64,000 nt of DNA, taken from contig JAHLKG010000011.1 in NCBI GenBank assembly GCA_025526995.1, positions 62,001 to 126,000 of the forward strand, in the 5' to 3' direction. The stretch's first letter is position 1. Every line of letters starts with the position of its first letter. Positions 36,431 through 46,464 of this stretch are shown piece by piece. Position numbers and translations under genes: made by a program. This DNA is from Powellomyces hirtus. Its lineage: Eukaryota; Chytridiomycota; Chytridiomycetes; Spizellomycetales; Powellomycetaceae. The notes under the pieces are model-generated. The model saw only the letters and a list, made by a program, of their open reading frames with translations, was not told the DNA's origin and did not search any database.

Positions 36431-37581
36431 CATACCGCACCCATACCAAATACCAACTGGTGATTGTGCACGTTCGTCGCCGTCTCCACATCATCCAAAT
36501 CAATCCCTTCAAACTGTGCTAGGCTACGGTAGCTACGGTTGTCAAACATGCGGCCAAGGCGCTCTCCCCGCAGTGCAATGGTGAAGTTGCGCTGCACCTC
36601 ACGCATCCATCCCCCAATCATTTCTCGTGTGAGCCTCACCACCCCGTCCATGACATGTCCCTGCAGCGTGTCCTTGTCGATGTCCTGCTTCTTGACATAG
36701 GGCTTGACACTTCCAAACACCCACTCAGCGCAGTTCAGGTATGGTGTGTATTTGGGCAAGCACCACAGTCTGTGCCCTGCCTCCTCGCACAGCTCATCTA
36801 GCTCCACGCCGTTGTGGACAGGTGCGTTGTCCATGATGATGTTGAGATGGCGACCTTCCAGTGCGGGAAGTATGTCTTCAATCATGAAGTTGCGGAAGAA
36901 GTCGGCATTGACAGTACCGCCCATTTGCATCCGGCTAGCGACAATGCCATCTGCTCTTGAGACTGCAATGATCAGTGTGACATTGCGGCCACGCTGCGTA
37001 GGACGGACTTGGCGAGGACGGACGCCATTGCAAGCACGGCCAAGGCGTTTGACCAACCGAAGATTGAAGCCACACTCATCGATGTGCACATCGTCCATGA
37101 TGTTTCCACCATGCATCAGGTAGGCTTCACACCAACTCTTGCGCGCACAAAGCCGTGCATCAGAGTTGAAGTCTTCAGGCTCATAGCGCATAACTTTGAG
37201 ACAGTACCGATCCTTCTTAGCACCCTTGTTGAGGTGGTTGCAGACCGTTTTGCTGGAAATGTTGGTGTTAAATTCACTGTTGACCATGTCAGCCAGCTCC
37301 GTGAGTGTGAGCTCTGGATGGCCATCCAATTGCTGGCGAGCCCAGACATCCATCTCTTTAGTCATCTTCAATGGTGGGCGCGCAAGCTCTGAGCGCTTCT
37401 TTTCCATGGTGCCGTCTTCCTCAAAGCGCTGGAGAATGCCGTAGACGGTTCCGCGTGGCAAGCTGAAGTTTTTGGCAGTCTGCGCAGGTGTATTGCCAAG
37501 GTCCATGACTGACTTGATGATTCGCTGGCGCAAGTCATTGTCAATGCAGTTGCGGCGATGGTGGATAGCTCCTTTGGGCAT
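36430..37581 (-). CDS. Tc1-family (DD34E) transposase
   Basis: An intact single-exon frame from the ATG at 37581 gives 383 residues; an in-frame extension upstream has no ATG. The N-terminal third has a helix-turn-helix of the paired/HTH type (about 15-70, with NTPAQTAKNFSLPRGTVYGIL) that should bind the terminal inverted repeats. The catalytic core shows the first Asp in HIDECGFNL, the second in IIMDNAPVH and Glu in YLNCAEWVF, with 34 residues between the second Asp and the Glu (DD34E). The enzyme cuts and pastes the element into TA dinucleotides. No frameshift or stop interrupts it, so it may be active. The unusually long 3' flank contains the 160-bp repeats. Confidence 0.93.
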   Translation of the reverse strand: MPKGAIHHRRNCIDNDLRQRIIKSVMDLGNTPAQTAKNFSLPRGTVYGILQRFEEDGTMEKKRSELARPPLKMTKEMDVWARQQLDGHPELTLTELADMVNSEFNTNISSKTVCNHLNKGAKKDRYCLKVMRYEPEDFNSDARLCARKSWCEAYLMHGGNIMDDVHIDECGFNLRLVKRLGRACNGVRPRQVRPTQRGRNVTLIIAVSRADGIVASRMQMGGTVNADFFRNFMIEDILPALEGRHLNIIMDNAPVHNGVELDELCEEAGHRLWCLPKYTPYLNCAEWVFGSVKPYVKKQDIDKDTLQGHVMDGVVRLTREMIGGWMREVQRNFTIALRGERLGRMFDNRSYRSLAQFEGIDLDDVETATNVHNHQLVFGMGAV

Positions 37582-37704
37582 TGCGGCAGGGGAGTTGATC
37601 TCATACGAGAAAGTGTCGTTGAGCACCCATTATGTTTGCCCTTAAATCCACACCCAATGATGTTACCATGACGAAAAATTGTCCTTGTGGCAACTCGGGT
37701 TACT

Positions 37705-37764
37705 TCCATTTTGCGCGTTTGTCGTTCCCATGCAAGATCCGCCGTTGGCAAACGAGAGGCAGGA
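37705..37764 (-). repeat. Right terminal inverted repeat
   Basis: Reverse complement of 35240-35299 with about two mismatches. Followed by TA. It also lies upstream of the transposase gene and so may contain its promoter. Confidence 0.88.
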
Positions 37765-37834
37765 TATTAATCGTATCACTGGCCCGACCCGTGTGAGCTC
37801 AACGTGCATGGCTGCCCCGCTGTTCCAGCAAGTC

Positions 37835-37843
37835 TATAAAAAG
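37835..37843 (+). promoter_or_regulatory. TATA box without an assigned gene
   Basis: TATAAAAAG followed by AGGCTGCC and a C/T-rich stretch. The same arrangement recurs on the - strand at four places further right (TATAAAAGG then GCTGCC or similar). Confidence 0.4.
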
Positions 37844-38439
37844 AGGCTGCCCCCGCCCGTCCCGCCCCAGATTTTCCTCCATCTTCAGTCTCTAGCCTCT
37901 TTCAGTTCTCCTTGACGACAACTGTTCCCACACAATGCTGACTATTCTCTCTGACTCGGCATTCACGATTTCGCCAACATTCTCATGAGGATTTCCCAAC
38001 TTTCAACTGTTATCTTACTTGGACTTGGACCTGACGTTGGGATCGACATTCCATTACAACTTTATGGGTATGTTGAACACGAGTCGCTTTTAAAATAACG
38101 TATTCGGAATGCACATGGAGGCTTGGGCTCCTTACAATCTTGGACGCGTCATCCGAATGCATTTTGGACGGTTCTCCCCCCTTGGACCTCGAATGTCAAC
38201 CTCGGGATAGAAATTGCTGCGCAGAAATATCATGGGTATGTTGAACAAGCATCGCTTTCCCACTAACGTGCTCGGAAGGCAGATGGAGACTGCAGATGGA
38301 GACCCAGTGTTGTTGCACTCTCGCGACGCGTTGACTCATTATGTCAGCAATTTGCTAACTTGAACGCGTTTGTTTCTTGACCTTGACCTCGCTCTGTCTC
38401 TCGCCATTTACTAACAAACCTAAAAAAACGTAGAACTAC

Positions 38440-38830
38440 GTACAGACGAAGCAGCAGTGAGCAAAGTCGTGGAAGCGAAGCAGAGGAACGGAGCAGATTG
38501 GAAACAAAGTCGACACGATTTGAATCGAAATTGAACGCGACGTAAACAGCAAGGGAGACAAAGCAAAACAGAAGAGCGCAGCACAGTAATCAGGAGAGTC
38601 GATACAATTTGATATGATTGAATATTGAAAGCGATGCAAACGACAAGAAAGGTAAAGCAAAACAGAGGAGTGGAGCACATTAAATCAGGAAAGCGACACA
38701 GTTTGCGTTGACTTGATCATGAAAGCAACGCAATCAACAAGAAAGGTGAAGCAAAACAGAGGAGCGGAGCACATCAAGCATGAAAGCCGACACAGTCTGG
38801 ATTAAATAAACGTAAACAACAAGGAAGACA
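38440..38830. repeat. ~92-bp degenerate tandem repeat
   Basis: CAGAGGAGCGGAGCAC and close variants recur at 38481, 38569, 38663 and 38757 (spacings 88, 94, 94). Each is preceded by GACAAGAAAGGTGAAGCAAAA-like sequence and followed by an AGCGACACAGTTTG-like sequence. Confidence 0.8.
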
Positions 38831-38859
38831 GAAAGACGCCGTGACGGTCTCTCCCCTCC

Positions 38860-39340
38860 CCGCGTGGATGCAAGAAGGGGATGCAGCGCGAGAACAAGAG
38901 AAACAACGAAACCCCGACGCTCTTTTCCCCTTACCCCCTCCTATATGGACGCATGAAGTGGATGCTGCGACGCACGAAACGGAAACCCAATCAACAGGGG
39001 GGAGAGCAAAACCGGCTCTTTGTGACCCTCCCCCCGGCCCGGTTTCGGGGTCGATGCATGAAATGGATGCGGCGACGCAAGAAGAGGAAAAGAGGAAGCG
39101 ATGCAAATATTTCCCCTCGACCTCCCCCCCCCCTCCAATCCCCGACTCCTTCCTAGACGAGGGAATTCATTGCGGAGTAGAAGCAAGAAGTGGATGCAGC
39201 GAGGTGAAAAAGAACGCTAGGGGGATCGATATAGGTGGGGAGCTTCTTCCTCTCCCGGTCCCTCTTTCCCACTTCCCCGAGGCTATCCCATTGTAGAGTG
39301 GATGCAGCGGAGTGGATGCAGGAAGGCAAGAAGAGATGCG
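38860..39340. repeat. ~105-bp degenerate repeat with GTGGATGCAGCG core
   Basis: GTGGATGC-type cores occur at about 38863, 38959, 39063, 39190 and 39298, most followed by AGCGACGCAAGAA-like sequence. Intervening parts vary and include C-rich stretches. Confidence 0.6.
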
Positions 39341-40058
39341 ACAAGATGAATGTCGTGGAGAAGATGCAGAAGAGAAGATTCAGAGGAAGTTACGAGTGAG
39401 ACGCGAAGTACGAGTAATTCGGTGATTCGGCTTCGCTTGCTATCAACTGCATGCCCTGCTGCTTACTTTGCGGAGGCAGCGGATAATGGCAATGAGGTAG
39501 GCCAGCAATGGACGGGTAAAGCGTGCGGCAATGCCGGCCGCTGCCCCTTTTGATGTTTACGCCCGTCATTGTATTTCTTTGCTGTTTCCTTTAAGGAGGC
39601 AGCGGATAAAGACAGCAATGCGAGAGACCAACCGCGTGGCGCATGTGACAGCTCAATACTCTCCTCGCTTCCCCTGCTGTGCGGGTTTCCCGAAGGAAGG
39701 GTATGTTGACAGACGGAAATCGGCAAGGTTGGGATAGGTGGTAGACCGGGCTACTGCTGCCTGCATACCTGTCTTCTTGCCTTCCTTCCCACCCGCGGTG
39801 AAAGTGGGCGGCCGGCGGGTCCTCAGTATCGTATCACTTGACGCGTATCTATTTGCTGCACCCGGCGCACGGAGCCAGATGGGTTGACGTATCAACAGTA
39901 TCAGCATGGCATTCCATGTGCGATCCGGACGAGGCATTGTCCACCGACAGCGTTCCTTTAGAGAACGCATCGGGAATGGCAAGAGCACACCGATGAATTG
40001 TTGCACTCATAATGCATCTTTGCGGCTTGGGAGGTTTGACAGGAAGTTAGTGAACGAA

Positions 40059-40132
40059 GCTCCGCTAGCTCAGTTGGTTAGAGCGTGGTGCTAATAACGC
40101 CAAGGTCACAGGTTCGACCCCTGTGCGGAGCA
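40059..40132 (+). tRNA. tRNA-Ile (anticodon AAU)
   Basis: 74 nt. The acceptor stem GCTCCGC pairs with GCGGAGC, with discriminator A. The D arm is GCTC/GAGC, the anticodon stem TGGTG/CGCCA with loop CTAATAA (anticodon AAT), and the T arm ACAGG-TTCGACC-CCTGT. No intron. A run of six T at 40140-40145 is the pol III terminator. CCA is not encoded. Confidence 0.97.
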
Positions 40133-41506
40133 GAATGCATTTTTTATTTATGCGCGTCGGGTCGCTGGGGTACACGACGGATTATGGCCTGGTTGCGGAA
40201 TTGTCGCGGGCATGCCGAACCCCGCATGCAGGGGCCCACCTGTATTGAAGGCGGCGAAGTGAGCAATCGCGCCCTGCTCGATTGCTACTGTTGTCGTCCT
40301 TCGCGTCTTTTGTGCTGGTATCCGCCTTTGCCGGTTACACCTATTCCGCTCCAGCTCTCATTCGTCTCTACACGGCTTCTTGCCTCTTTGACGCTCTCAT
40401 AGCGCAATATCGGACGAGGGAGCGGATGTCGAAGGAAAGGGTGTGCACGCCAAGCTTTTGTTGGGCGATTTGTTTCTGCCCGGGCTTTCGCTTTGAGTCT
40501 CCGTTCTGCTCTTGTTTCATATCCGGCGCATGTTTCGTCCTCCGGGTTTCCATAAGGCCTTGCTTGTCAATGTGCAGTGCGCAAGCCGCAATCCGCGTGG
40601 CCAACCTTTTATCCCATCGCGCTATGTCCTCCTGTTGCTCAGCATTTCGTGAGTTACCGTATTTGCACACACGGGCCAAACAGGGATAGAAATAAGCGCA
40701 GTCGCTCTTGCCGAGAACAGGATGCACAGACGATGATGGGTGTTACGATTTCCCAAGGCACTCATGCCCTCACTCACTGTCCTATACGTCTGCTATTGTC
40801 TGCGACCAGCAGGGACCGGAGCCGAAACCGAAAATTCGACAGTCAGAAATGCAAGTTGTCGCGCATGGGCCTGGAGAGTGAGGGCGGGGGACCAGAACGA
40901 TGGCAGCCTTTTATAGAAGCCGGTCTATTCTTGAATTTTTTGTCCAGTGCGGGGCCCCCTTTCAATTGGTTGCGATAGCGCAGCTATGTCTGAGCAATGC
41001 TGATATTGTTCAACGCGGTCAAGGGCAAACGCGTCGTGCACTTGAACAATACTACAGGCCGTAGTTCGTAATTCGTTACACCACACATATTGTCATACGA
41101 GACACATTCTGCGAACAGAAAAACCAAATCGCGTTGAGGCGCAGATGAACAAACCCTCGAGAACGCCATCGCTAATGCGCCTGGCCGCCCAGAATTGGCG
41201 CATGGGACTTGGGCGAGAGATCCCTGAATACTGCAAAGGAGAGACACAGGAAGATTGTACCGTGCCGCCTTGGTGTCGGGTTAGGTAGAAGACGCGGGTG
41301 AGCCGAGTTGTCTCTGCTGTGAATCACCAGCTCATGAGGTCAGGTAACCCACCCGCCATTCTCATCTGCAGCCGTCCCCCACCTCGCACCGGCCATTCCC
41401 ACCTGTGGCCGTCCGCCATTCCTCTTCCGCCCTCTGGTAACGCTTGCGAGTCTTGTTTTGTTTTGGTAAGACAATTCCATCAATTGGTCGTTCGGCATGT
41501 CATCCA
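40133..41506. other. Gene-poor spacer between tRNA genes
   Basis: No protein gene is supported. A TATAAAAGG motif lies on the - strand at 40915-40907. TTGAACAATACTA at about 41040 recurs at about 44694. Confidence 0.45.
40907..40915 (-). promoter_or_regulatory. TATA box (TATAAAAGG), no gene assigned
   Basis: Followed on the - strand by CTGCC and a C/T-rich stretch. ACGCG motifs lie about 100-120 bp upstream. One of four similar - strand sites. Confidence 0.35.
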
Positions 41507-41579
41507 GGGGAATTAGCTCAAGTGGTAGAGCGCCCGCTTAGCATGCGGGAGGCACGGGGATCAATGCCCCGATTCTCCA
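41507..41579 (+). tRNA. tRNA-Ala (anticodon AGC)
   Basis: 73 nt. The acceptor stem GGGGAAT pairs with ATTCTCC, with discriminator A. The D arm is GCTC/GAGC, the anticodon stem CCCGC/GCGGG with loop TTAGCAT (anticodon AGC), and the T arm CGGGG-ATCAATG-CCCCG. The A at the first T-loop position is usual for eukaryotic tRNA-Ala. T5 at 41584-41588 is the terminator. No intron. Confidence 0.97.
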
Positions 41580-42359
41580 TTCCTTTTTGCTTTGTCATGA
41601 AGCCTCACGAAAGCCTCACAACGTGGGCGACAATTCCAATGGCACGCGTAATTCTTGAATACAGTTTTTGCATCAGTTCCTGGATCGTGCATCTACAAGA
41701 GGTCCTGCATGCTGAATGGAAGTTCCGCGTGCCGCACATCCGCTTTCCGTTGTTAACGCTTGTCGCTCAGCTGGGAACATAAAGGCAGTCGTTCTCGCCG
41801 GAGAACGCATGCGCAGCCAGAAAGGGTGTTAGTAGTATTTTCGGTACAACCAACCCCAGTAAGGAGTTTTCCGGGGCTTTTAAATTTGGGGCCGCCAGTC
41901 TTGCAAGTTGGCTGCGCTCCGTGCTTTTATCCTTTGATTTGCTCTTTTGACTCGCGGGGCAAAAAAGCAGACATTTCCTGTGACTGCTAACGCGCCTCTG
42001 TCTTTTCTTTTTTGTACCCGCCTTACTTCCTGTTCTCCCTCAGTCCCACAATGTGCTTGCACTCCGTGCGTTCCCCTCTTCTGCAGCGCAAGGCAAAAAC
42101 ACGAACACTTGCCTCTCCATTTCGACGCATTTCTGTTTTGTGTCTCAGTCCGTCATTGTCTTCCTGGTCCATTTCCATTATTTCCTGTTTTCGCTCATCT
42201 CCACAATGTTTCACCTACTGTTACAATGCTCTTCTCTCCTATGTCTGTGTTCTTGGAAAATAAGTGACGTCAGAAACAAACGTTTAGCTACAAGCTTGAG
42301 ATGGCGTCCACTTCTGGGCCAACATTGAGGAGAGAGGGGGGGGGGGACAGAGATGGCGT

Positions 42360-42368
42360 CCTTTTATA
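42360..42368 (-). promoter_or_regulatory. TATA box (TATAAAAGG), no gene assigned
   Basis: Followed by ACGCC and a C/T-rich stretch on the - strand. ACGCG lies about 105 bp upstream. Confidence 0.35.
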
Positions 42369-43448
42369 AAACTTTGGAACCGAAGCGGGGCGTGGGCGAT
42401 TGCGCAATCTTGTGGCCAAGGATAACGAATGCACTGTCCCCGCGCGTCGAAAATGGCAGGTGGGTGAGAGCGACGCGTTGATGGATTTCACAGATTGACG
42501 CACATTCCTTCGATCGTTGGGCCCCGGAATTCTGTAAGAGGATCTCTACCATCTCTCGCCTTGGCATCTGCTCTGCGCAGTAAGTAAAAATGATGTTGCT
42601 TTTTCCTTACGCGTTGACCAAACTTCTACACGTCTCTCGCCACTACAATCACGACGTGTTTTTCACCCTACCCTACCCGCAAAGTTGGGGTTCATGGACA
42701 CATGAGACAATAGTGAGCGAGGGGAGAGAAACAAAGTCGGGCAGACGCACTCTCTGTGCGGGAATAAGCGAGAAGAGGCCGGTTGGACCGCTAAGCGCGG
42801 GACAGGCGTGAATCATGAAGTAGACGTTGAATTCAGGACGGCAATGTAGAGGCAGGGCGATGTGGCAGACGATCCTTGGACTAGTGTCGATGGCGGTGCG
42901 GGACTTTTTCTTTGTGTCCATCCACAAAACCTTTCGATACCATGTCAGTGTCAAGCTGCGCTGCCCTCCTTCTAAGCCAACCTCTGCCTTTTTACCCACC
43001 CTGCTCACGCAGGTGTTTCCGATACAATTGCATTAGGCGAGCATTCGATTGCATAGGTTGTACCGCATTGCCATATGAGCGGGTTTCGTAACTTTCCCCC
43101 GGCGCATCCTCCCGGCGCTTCGTTTCTGCCTGGTTTTGCCCGGGTCTGTTTCGAGCTCACTCTCTGCTCTCATATCTTCGGATCTCCACTAGGGCTGCAG
43201 ACATTGCTCCCCTATTTGCACTGGCGTTCCGCATTTGCGACCCCTCACCGCATCCATCCCGCGATGGTACCCTGAACGCTGACATGGGAAGATGGAAAGA
43301 TGCCCGGAGGCCACGCGTGATTAGTGGGTTTCGGAAACACTGACTTACCAGGGTGCAATACGCCGGGGTGGGAGTGGGCGATGAGCATCGAGTTGCATGC
43401 AGGTGAATGCACGTAACTTGCAAGGCCGGACAAGCTGAAGAGTGCTGC

Positions 43449-43457
43449 CCTTTTATA
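43449..43457 (-). promoter_or_regulatory. TATA box (TATAAAAGG), no gene assigned
   Basis: Followed by GCAGC on the - strand. ACGCG lies about 50 bp upstream. Confidence 0.35.
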
Positions 43458-44609
43458 TCCTGTTGGAAGAGAGGAGGGGTAGACGCACGGCTTGGCTTTG
43501 GTCCCAACGCGCTTTCCCAACCCAACGCTACTATATGCAAGCATGACAGACAGTTGGAGACGCACAATTGCCATTGCTGTCCCAGCCTCCCGCTGCTGCC
43601 TTAGAACGTCCTAGAACGTGGGTCTTGGAACGTACGGTCCGCAAACCATCTCTTGCTGTTACCATCACTTCTCTTATGGACAACCGTCTCTCAGCCTCGC
43701 TTCTCAGCATTTTCTTTATACTGAGCTATGGGCACATACGCATGCGTGCAGTCCATGGGCGATATTCTTTTCTTTGACGCGTGAAATGAATGAACGTCCT
43801 CACCATATTGCTATCTGTTGCCAGTTTCCGCATCGTTCCTCATTCTACTCGCAAAATAGGAATTTACGGATGTAGGAGGCAGGAGCACACGGTCAGCAGA
43901 TGCTATTGTGCGAGAATACGGCAATAAGAGGAGAACAGAGCTCAGGATGACAATAACGGAGGGATGTGAACGATAACCGCCTGCACGCATGGCAACGGAA
44001 ACACAGATGGTGCAATCCGAATTGTGTTGCAATGGACAGACGGACATCATCTGAGTGTTCCTCCGCAATTGACGACTCTGTCGAGTGTACTGGGAGCTGT
44101 GCTCTGGTGTGCCGCTCGCTCCCCAACCCCTTCCTCCCTCCGTGGCTTTGCGCTGAGTTTCGCTCTTTTGTCGCGGTTCAGTATTGTTGATAAACCGCCA
44201 GGGACGGCAGCGCAGCCCGTTGCGCCGCTGGTTTGGTTGGTCTTTCACTCTCCACTCGATTGCGCATTCTGCATTCCCCATTTCCGAATTTATGCCGTAG
44301 CATTTGAATGGCGAGAGATGCAGATGCCGAATGTTGACACGGGGCAGAGAAACTGAGGAAACTTTGCGTTCCTGTCCGGGTTCCACATTTCCATCCGTAT
44401 GATATCGTTCCCCCGCAAGTGAATGGCGAGAGGTGCAGCTGCCAAATGCTGGCGTTCGCTCCTGCAAGCACAGCCAGTTAAGACACGGTAGCAGGGGTTG
44501 GTTCTACTTACTTTATTGTATGGCACGGTCGGAAGTCGAGCAGGAAAAGGTGGGTTGCAAGATCGTCGCCGCGCACTGGAGTTGGAGAGCGGAGCCGCAG
44601 AAACGGCTT

Positions 44610-44617
44610 CTTTTATA
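44610..44617 (-). promoter_or_regulatory. TATA box (TATAAAAG), no gene assigned
   Basis: Followed by AAGCC on the - strand. ACGCG lies about 70 bp upstream. Confidence 0.35.
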
Positions 44618-45034
44618 GAGCTGTGTGAAGAGTGCGAGTTTCTGTATTTTGTCAGCTCATGCCGTGAATCATAAAGCACGCGAAACGCGCGCGTTGAACA
44701 ATACTAGGAAGCAGTGAGACGGAAAAATGGGGGGGAACCCTTCTCCCCAACCCCCCCAACCCCCCCGCGCGTGCCGTCTTCCATGCTATCTACCCCATCC
44801 GTTCTGAGACGCAAAAAGTTCTATCAGCTGCCCCAACCGTAACTGGTCATAACCAAATTACCAAAACCACGAAAGAGTTATTGGTTTTCGTCTCAAACGC
44901 GTCGGCATTTGCTTTGGTCATCCAACAATACACGGTCGCCCTTTGTTCTCCCCCTTTCATCCCCCACACGCACCACATCATGTTCCTATTCCTGCATCTC
45001 CCCACCCATAAACCGGGACTCGAATTCATGGCGC

Positions 45035-45045
45035 TATATATATAA
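45035..45045 (+). promoter_or_regulatory. TATA box of the TRAF-finger/caspase-like gene
   Basis: TATATATATAA about 67 nt before the ATG at 45112. The position suits a short 5' leader. Confidence 0.55.
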
Positions 45046-45111
45046 CCTACCCCAACCCCCAGCAAGAAAACGGAGAGATGTGAAAAAGATACGACCCTTG
45101 CTGCACGCGGC

Positions 45112-46464
45112 ATGTCATTATCATCATCAGCACCGGCATTAGCATCCGCCCACGCCTGGTGTTCATTCTGCAACTCGATCGTCCCTGCAGCCTCACTCGG
45201 GGCGCACATTGCCATCTGCGCAGTCAGCTGCTTCACGTGCGGGAATGTCGTCCCGCGGGCCAGCTACCACCTGCATAGCGGCACGTGTGGGTCGACGACG
45301 GCGGCGATGAGGACGCATCTCGCATCACCCGAACACGGCGCAGAATCACATGTGGGGTTAGAATCAGAATCAGAATGTCCCGCGTGGGGGGGTGGCGTCG
45401 TGGTTCCGACCGATGGGGAAGCGCAGAATGAGCTGCAGCATGACACATGGCCCGCGCTCAGCTGCCCCCACGACGCATGCCCGACGCGCGTGCGCGACAT
45501 GGACGCCCTCACGACGCACATTCCGGTCTGTCCGTGGCGGAGACTCCGGCACCGGCGGTGCGGGGCTACCGTGTTAGCGCGGGAACTGGATCGGCATAAG
45601 GCGGTGTGCAGCAGCAGCGTGCGCGCGCCAACGCAGACGCCGCAGCGGGCGCGACGGGTTGCGTTGGTGGTGGGGGTGAGCACGTACCGTGAGTCTGCGG
45701 ATTTGGCGAGCCCGGGGCATGATGCGCGCGCCGTGGGGGCGGTGCTGCGCGACACGCTGGGGTTTGAGGCCGTGACGACGCTGCTTGACCCCTGCGCGCG
45801 CGAATTCGAGGCCCCGGTGGATGCATTCTGCGCGCGCATTGACGCGACGACGATTGCGGTGTGGGTGTTTTCGGGGCATGGCGGGTACGAGACCGACTGC
45901 AATGGTGGCGATGGCGGCGGCAGGAATGTCGTGCTGTTGAGTGATGAGACGAGGGTGGATGTGGCGCAGGTCGGGCAGCGGATTGCGGAAACGGCCAACC
46001 CCCTGTTTTCGGTGCTGGTGTTTGATTGTTGCCGGGCGCCCTTGGTCACGTCGAACGCGAACAACAGCAGCGGTGCAGCAGCTACGATAACTCCACCCAC
46101 CACGACGCCAACAACAAGGACAATGACGCGGCTGTTTCCCCTCGATTTCCCGGCCTCCCTCGTCTGTCTTTCCTGTGGGGCGTCGCAACGCGCAATGGAC
46201 CACCTCCCCCCACCCCCCACAACAGTCGAAATCGAAAACAACAGCAACGCGACCACCGACCTGACCTCGCCATTCATGACCATTTTGTGTAGCGTGCTGA
46301 AAGAGCATGCGTGCGACCGGGACGTGCGGTGGTGTTTTGATAAAGTCGTGCGCATGTTGTGGTGTAGCGAGGCGCGCCAGAGAGCGACCGTGTTGGCGAA
46401 TTTGCATGAGTGGGAAATGGCGGAGGGGGGGTTGGGTGCGGCGAGGTTGGGGGTAAAGAGGTAG
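45112..46464 (+). CDS. TRAF-type zinc-finger / caspase-like (C14) fusion protein
   Basis: A single exon encodes 450 residues. The N-terminal third has paired Cys/His modules spaced like TRAF-type fingers: C17-C20-H32-C36, C40-C43-H55-C59, then C118-C123-H136-C140 and C150-H162-C166. Residues 181-310 form a caspase-like fold: RRVALVVGVSTY at the first strand, then DARAVGAVLRDTLGF, the catalytic His256 in FSGHGGY and the catalytic Cys307 in VFDCCRAP. Both active residues are present, so it could be an active cysteine peptidase; the pattern resembles bacterial and fungal C14 caspase-like proteins and paracaspases more than classical caspases. A Thr/Pro/Asn-rich insert (about 315-340) is followed by SLVCLSCGASQ and a helical C-terminus. 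There is no signal peptide, so it is probably cytosolic. It converges on the SLC35F6-like gene. Its substrates are unknown. Confidence 0.85.
   Translation: MSLSSSAPALASAHAWCSFCNSIVPAASLGAHIAICAVSCFTCGNVVPRASYHLHSGTCGSTTAAMRTHLASPEHGAESHVGLESESECPAWGGGVVVPTDGEAQNELQHDTWPALSCPHDACPTRVRDMDALTTHIPVCPWRRLRHRRCGATVLARELDRHKAVCSSSVRAPTQTPQRARRVALVVGVSTYRESADLASPGHDARAVGAVLRDTLGFEAVTTLLDPCAREFEAPVDAFCARIDATTIAVWVFSGHGGYETDCNGGDGGGRNVVLLSDETRVDVAQVGQRIAETANPLFSVLVFDCCRAPLVTSNANNSSGAAATITPPTTTPTTRTMTRLFPLDFPASLVCLSCGASQRAMDHLPPPPTTVEIENNSNATTDLTSPFMTILCSVLKEHACDRDVRWCFDKVVRMLWCSEARQRATVLANLHEWEMAEGGLGAARLGVKR

Larger units (their letters stand above)
35240..37764 (-). mobile_element. Complete Tc1/mariner-type DNA transposon
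   Basis: Inverted repeats of about 60 bp, nearly identical (two mismatches, then weaker similarity), bound the element. The outer end reads TCCTGCCTCTCGTTTGCCAA at 35240 and its reverse complement ends at 37764. Each end is flanked by TA (35238-35239 and 37765-37766), the expected target duplication. The element is 2525 bp. It holds one intact transposase gene on the - strand and a tandem-repeat array between the transposase stop and the left inverted repeat. The intact frame and matching ends suggest a recent insertion. Confidence 0.9.
37765..40058. other. Repeat-rich gene-poor region right of the transposon
   Basis: Contains a TATA box at 37835, a 168-bp-spaced duplication of GGGTATGTTGAACA (38066 and 38234), a ~92-bp tandem array (38440-38830) and a looser ~105-bp array (38860-39340). 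Open frames are short and differ between strands as expected from repeats. No gene is supported. Confidence 0.5.
41580..45111. other. 3.5-kb region without a supported gene
   Basis: Frames are short and unrecognised. It holds three TATAAAAG motifs on the - strand and a short duplication near 44308 and 44423 (GAATGGCGAGAGATGCAGAT and a variant). Poly-C runs lie at 44740-44768. The TATA box of the next gene lies at 45035. Confidence 0.45.

Noticed and set aside
37582..37626. Fifteen extra residues at the transposase N-terminus
   Set aside because: The first codon is GTG; the ATG at 37581 gives a complete HTH-containing transposase.
43811..44467. A 218-codon - strand frame in the gene-poor region
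   Set aside because: No ATG at its start, no conserved motif, and it covers a short duplicated stretch.
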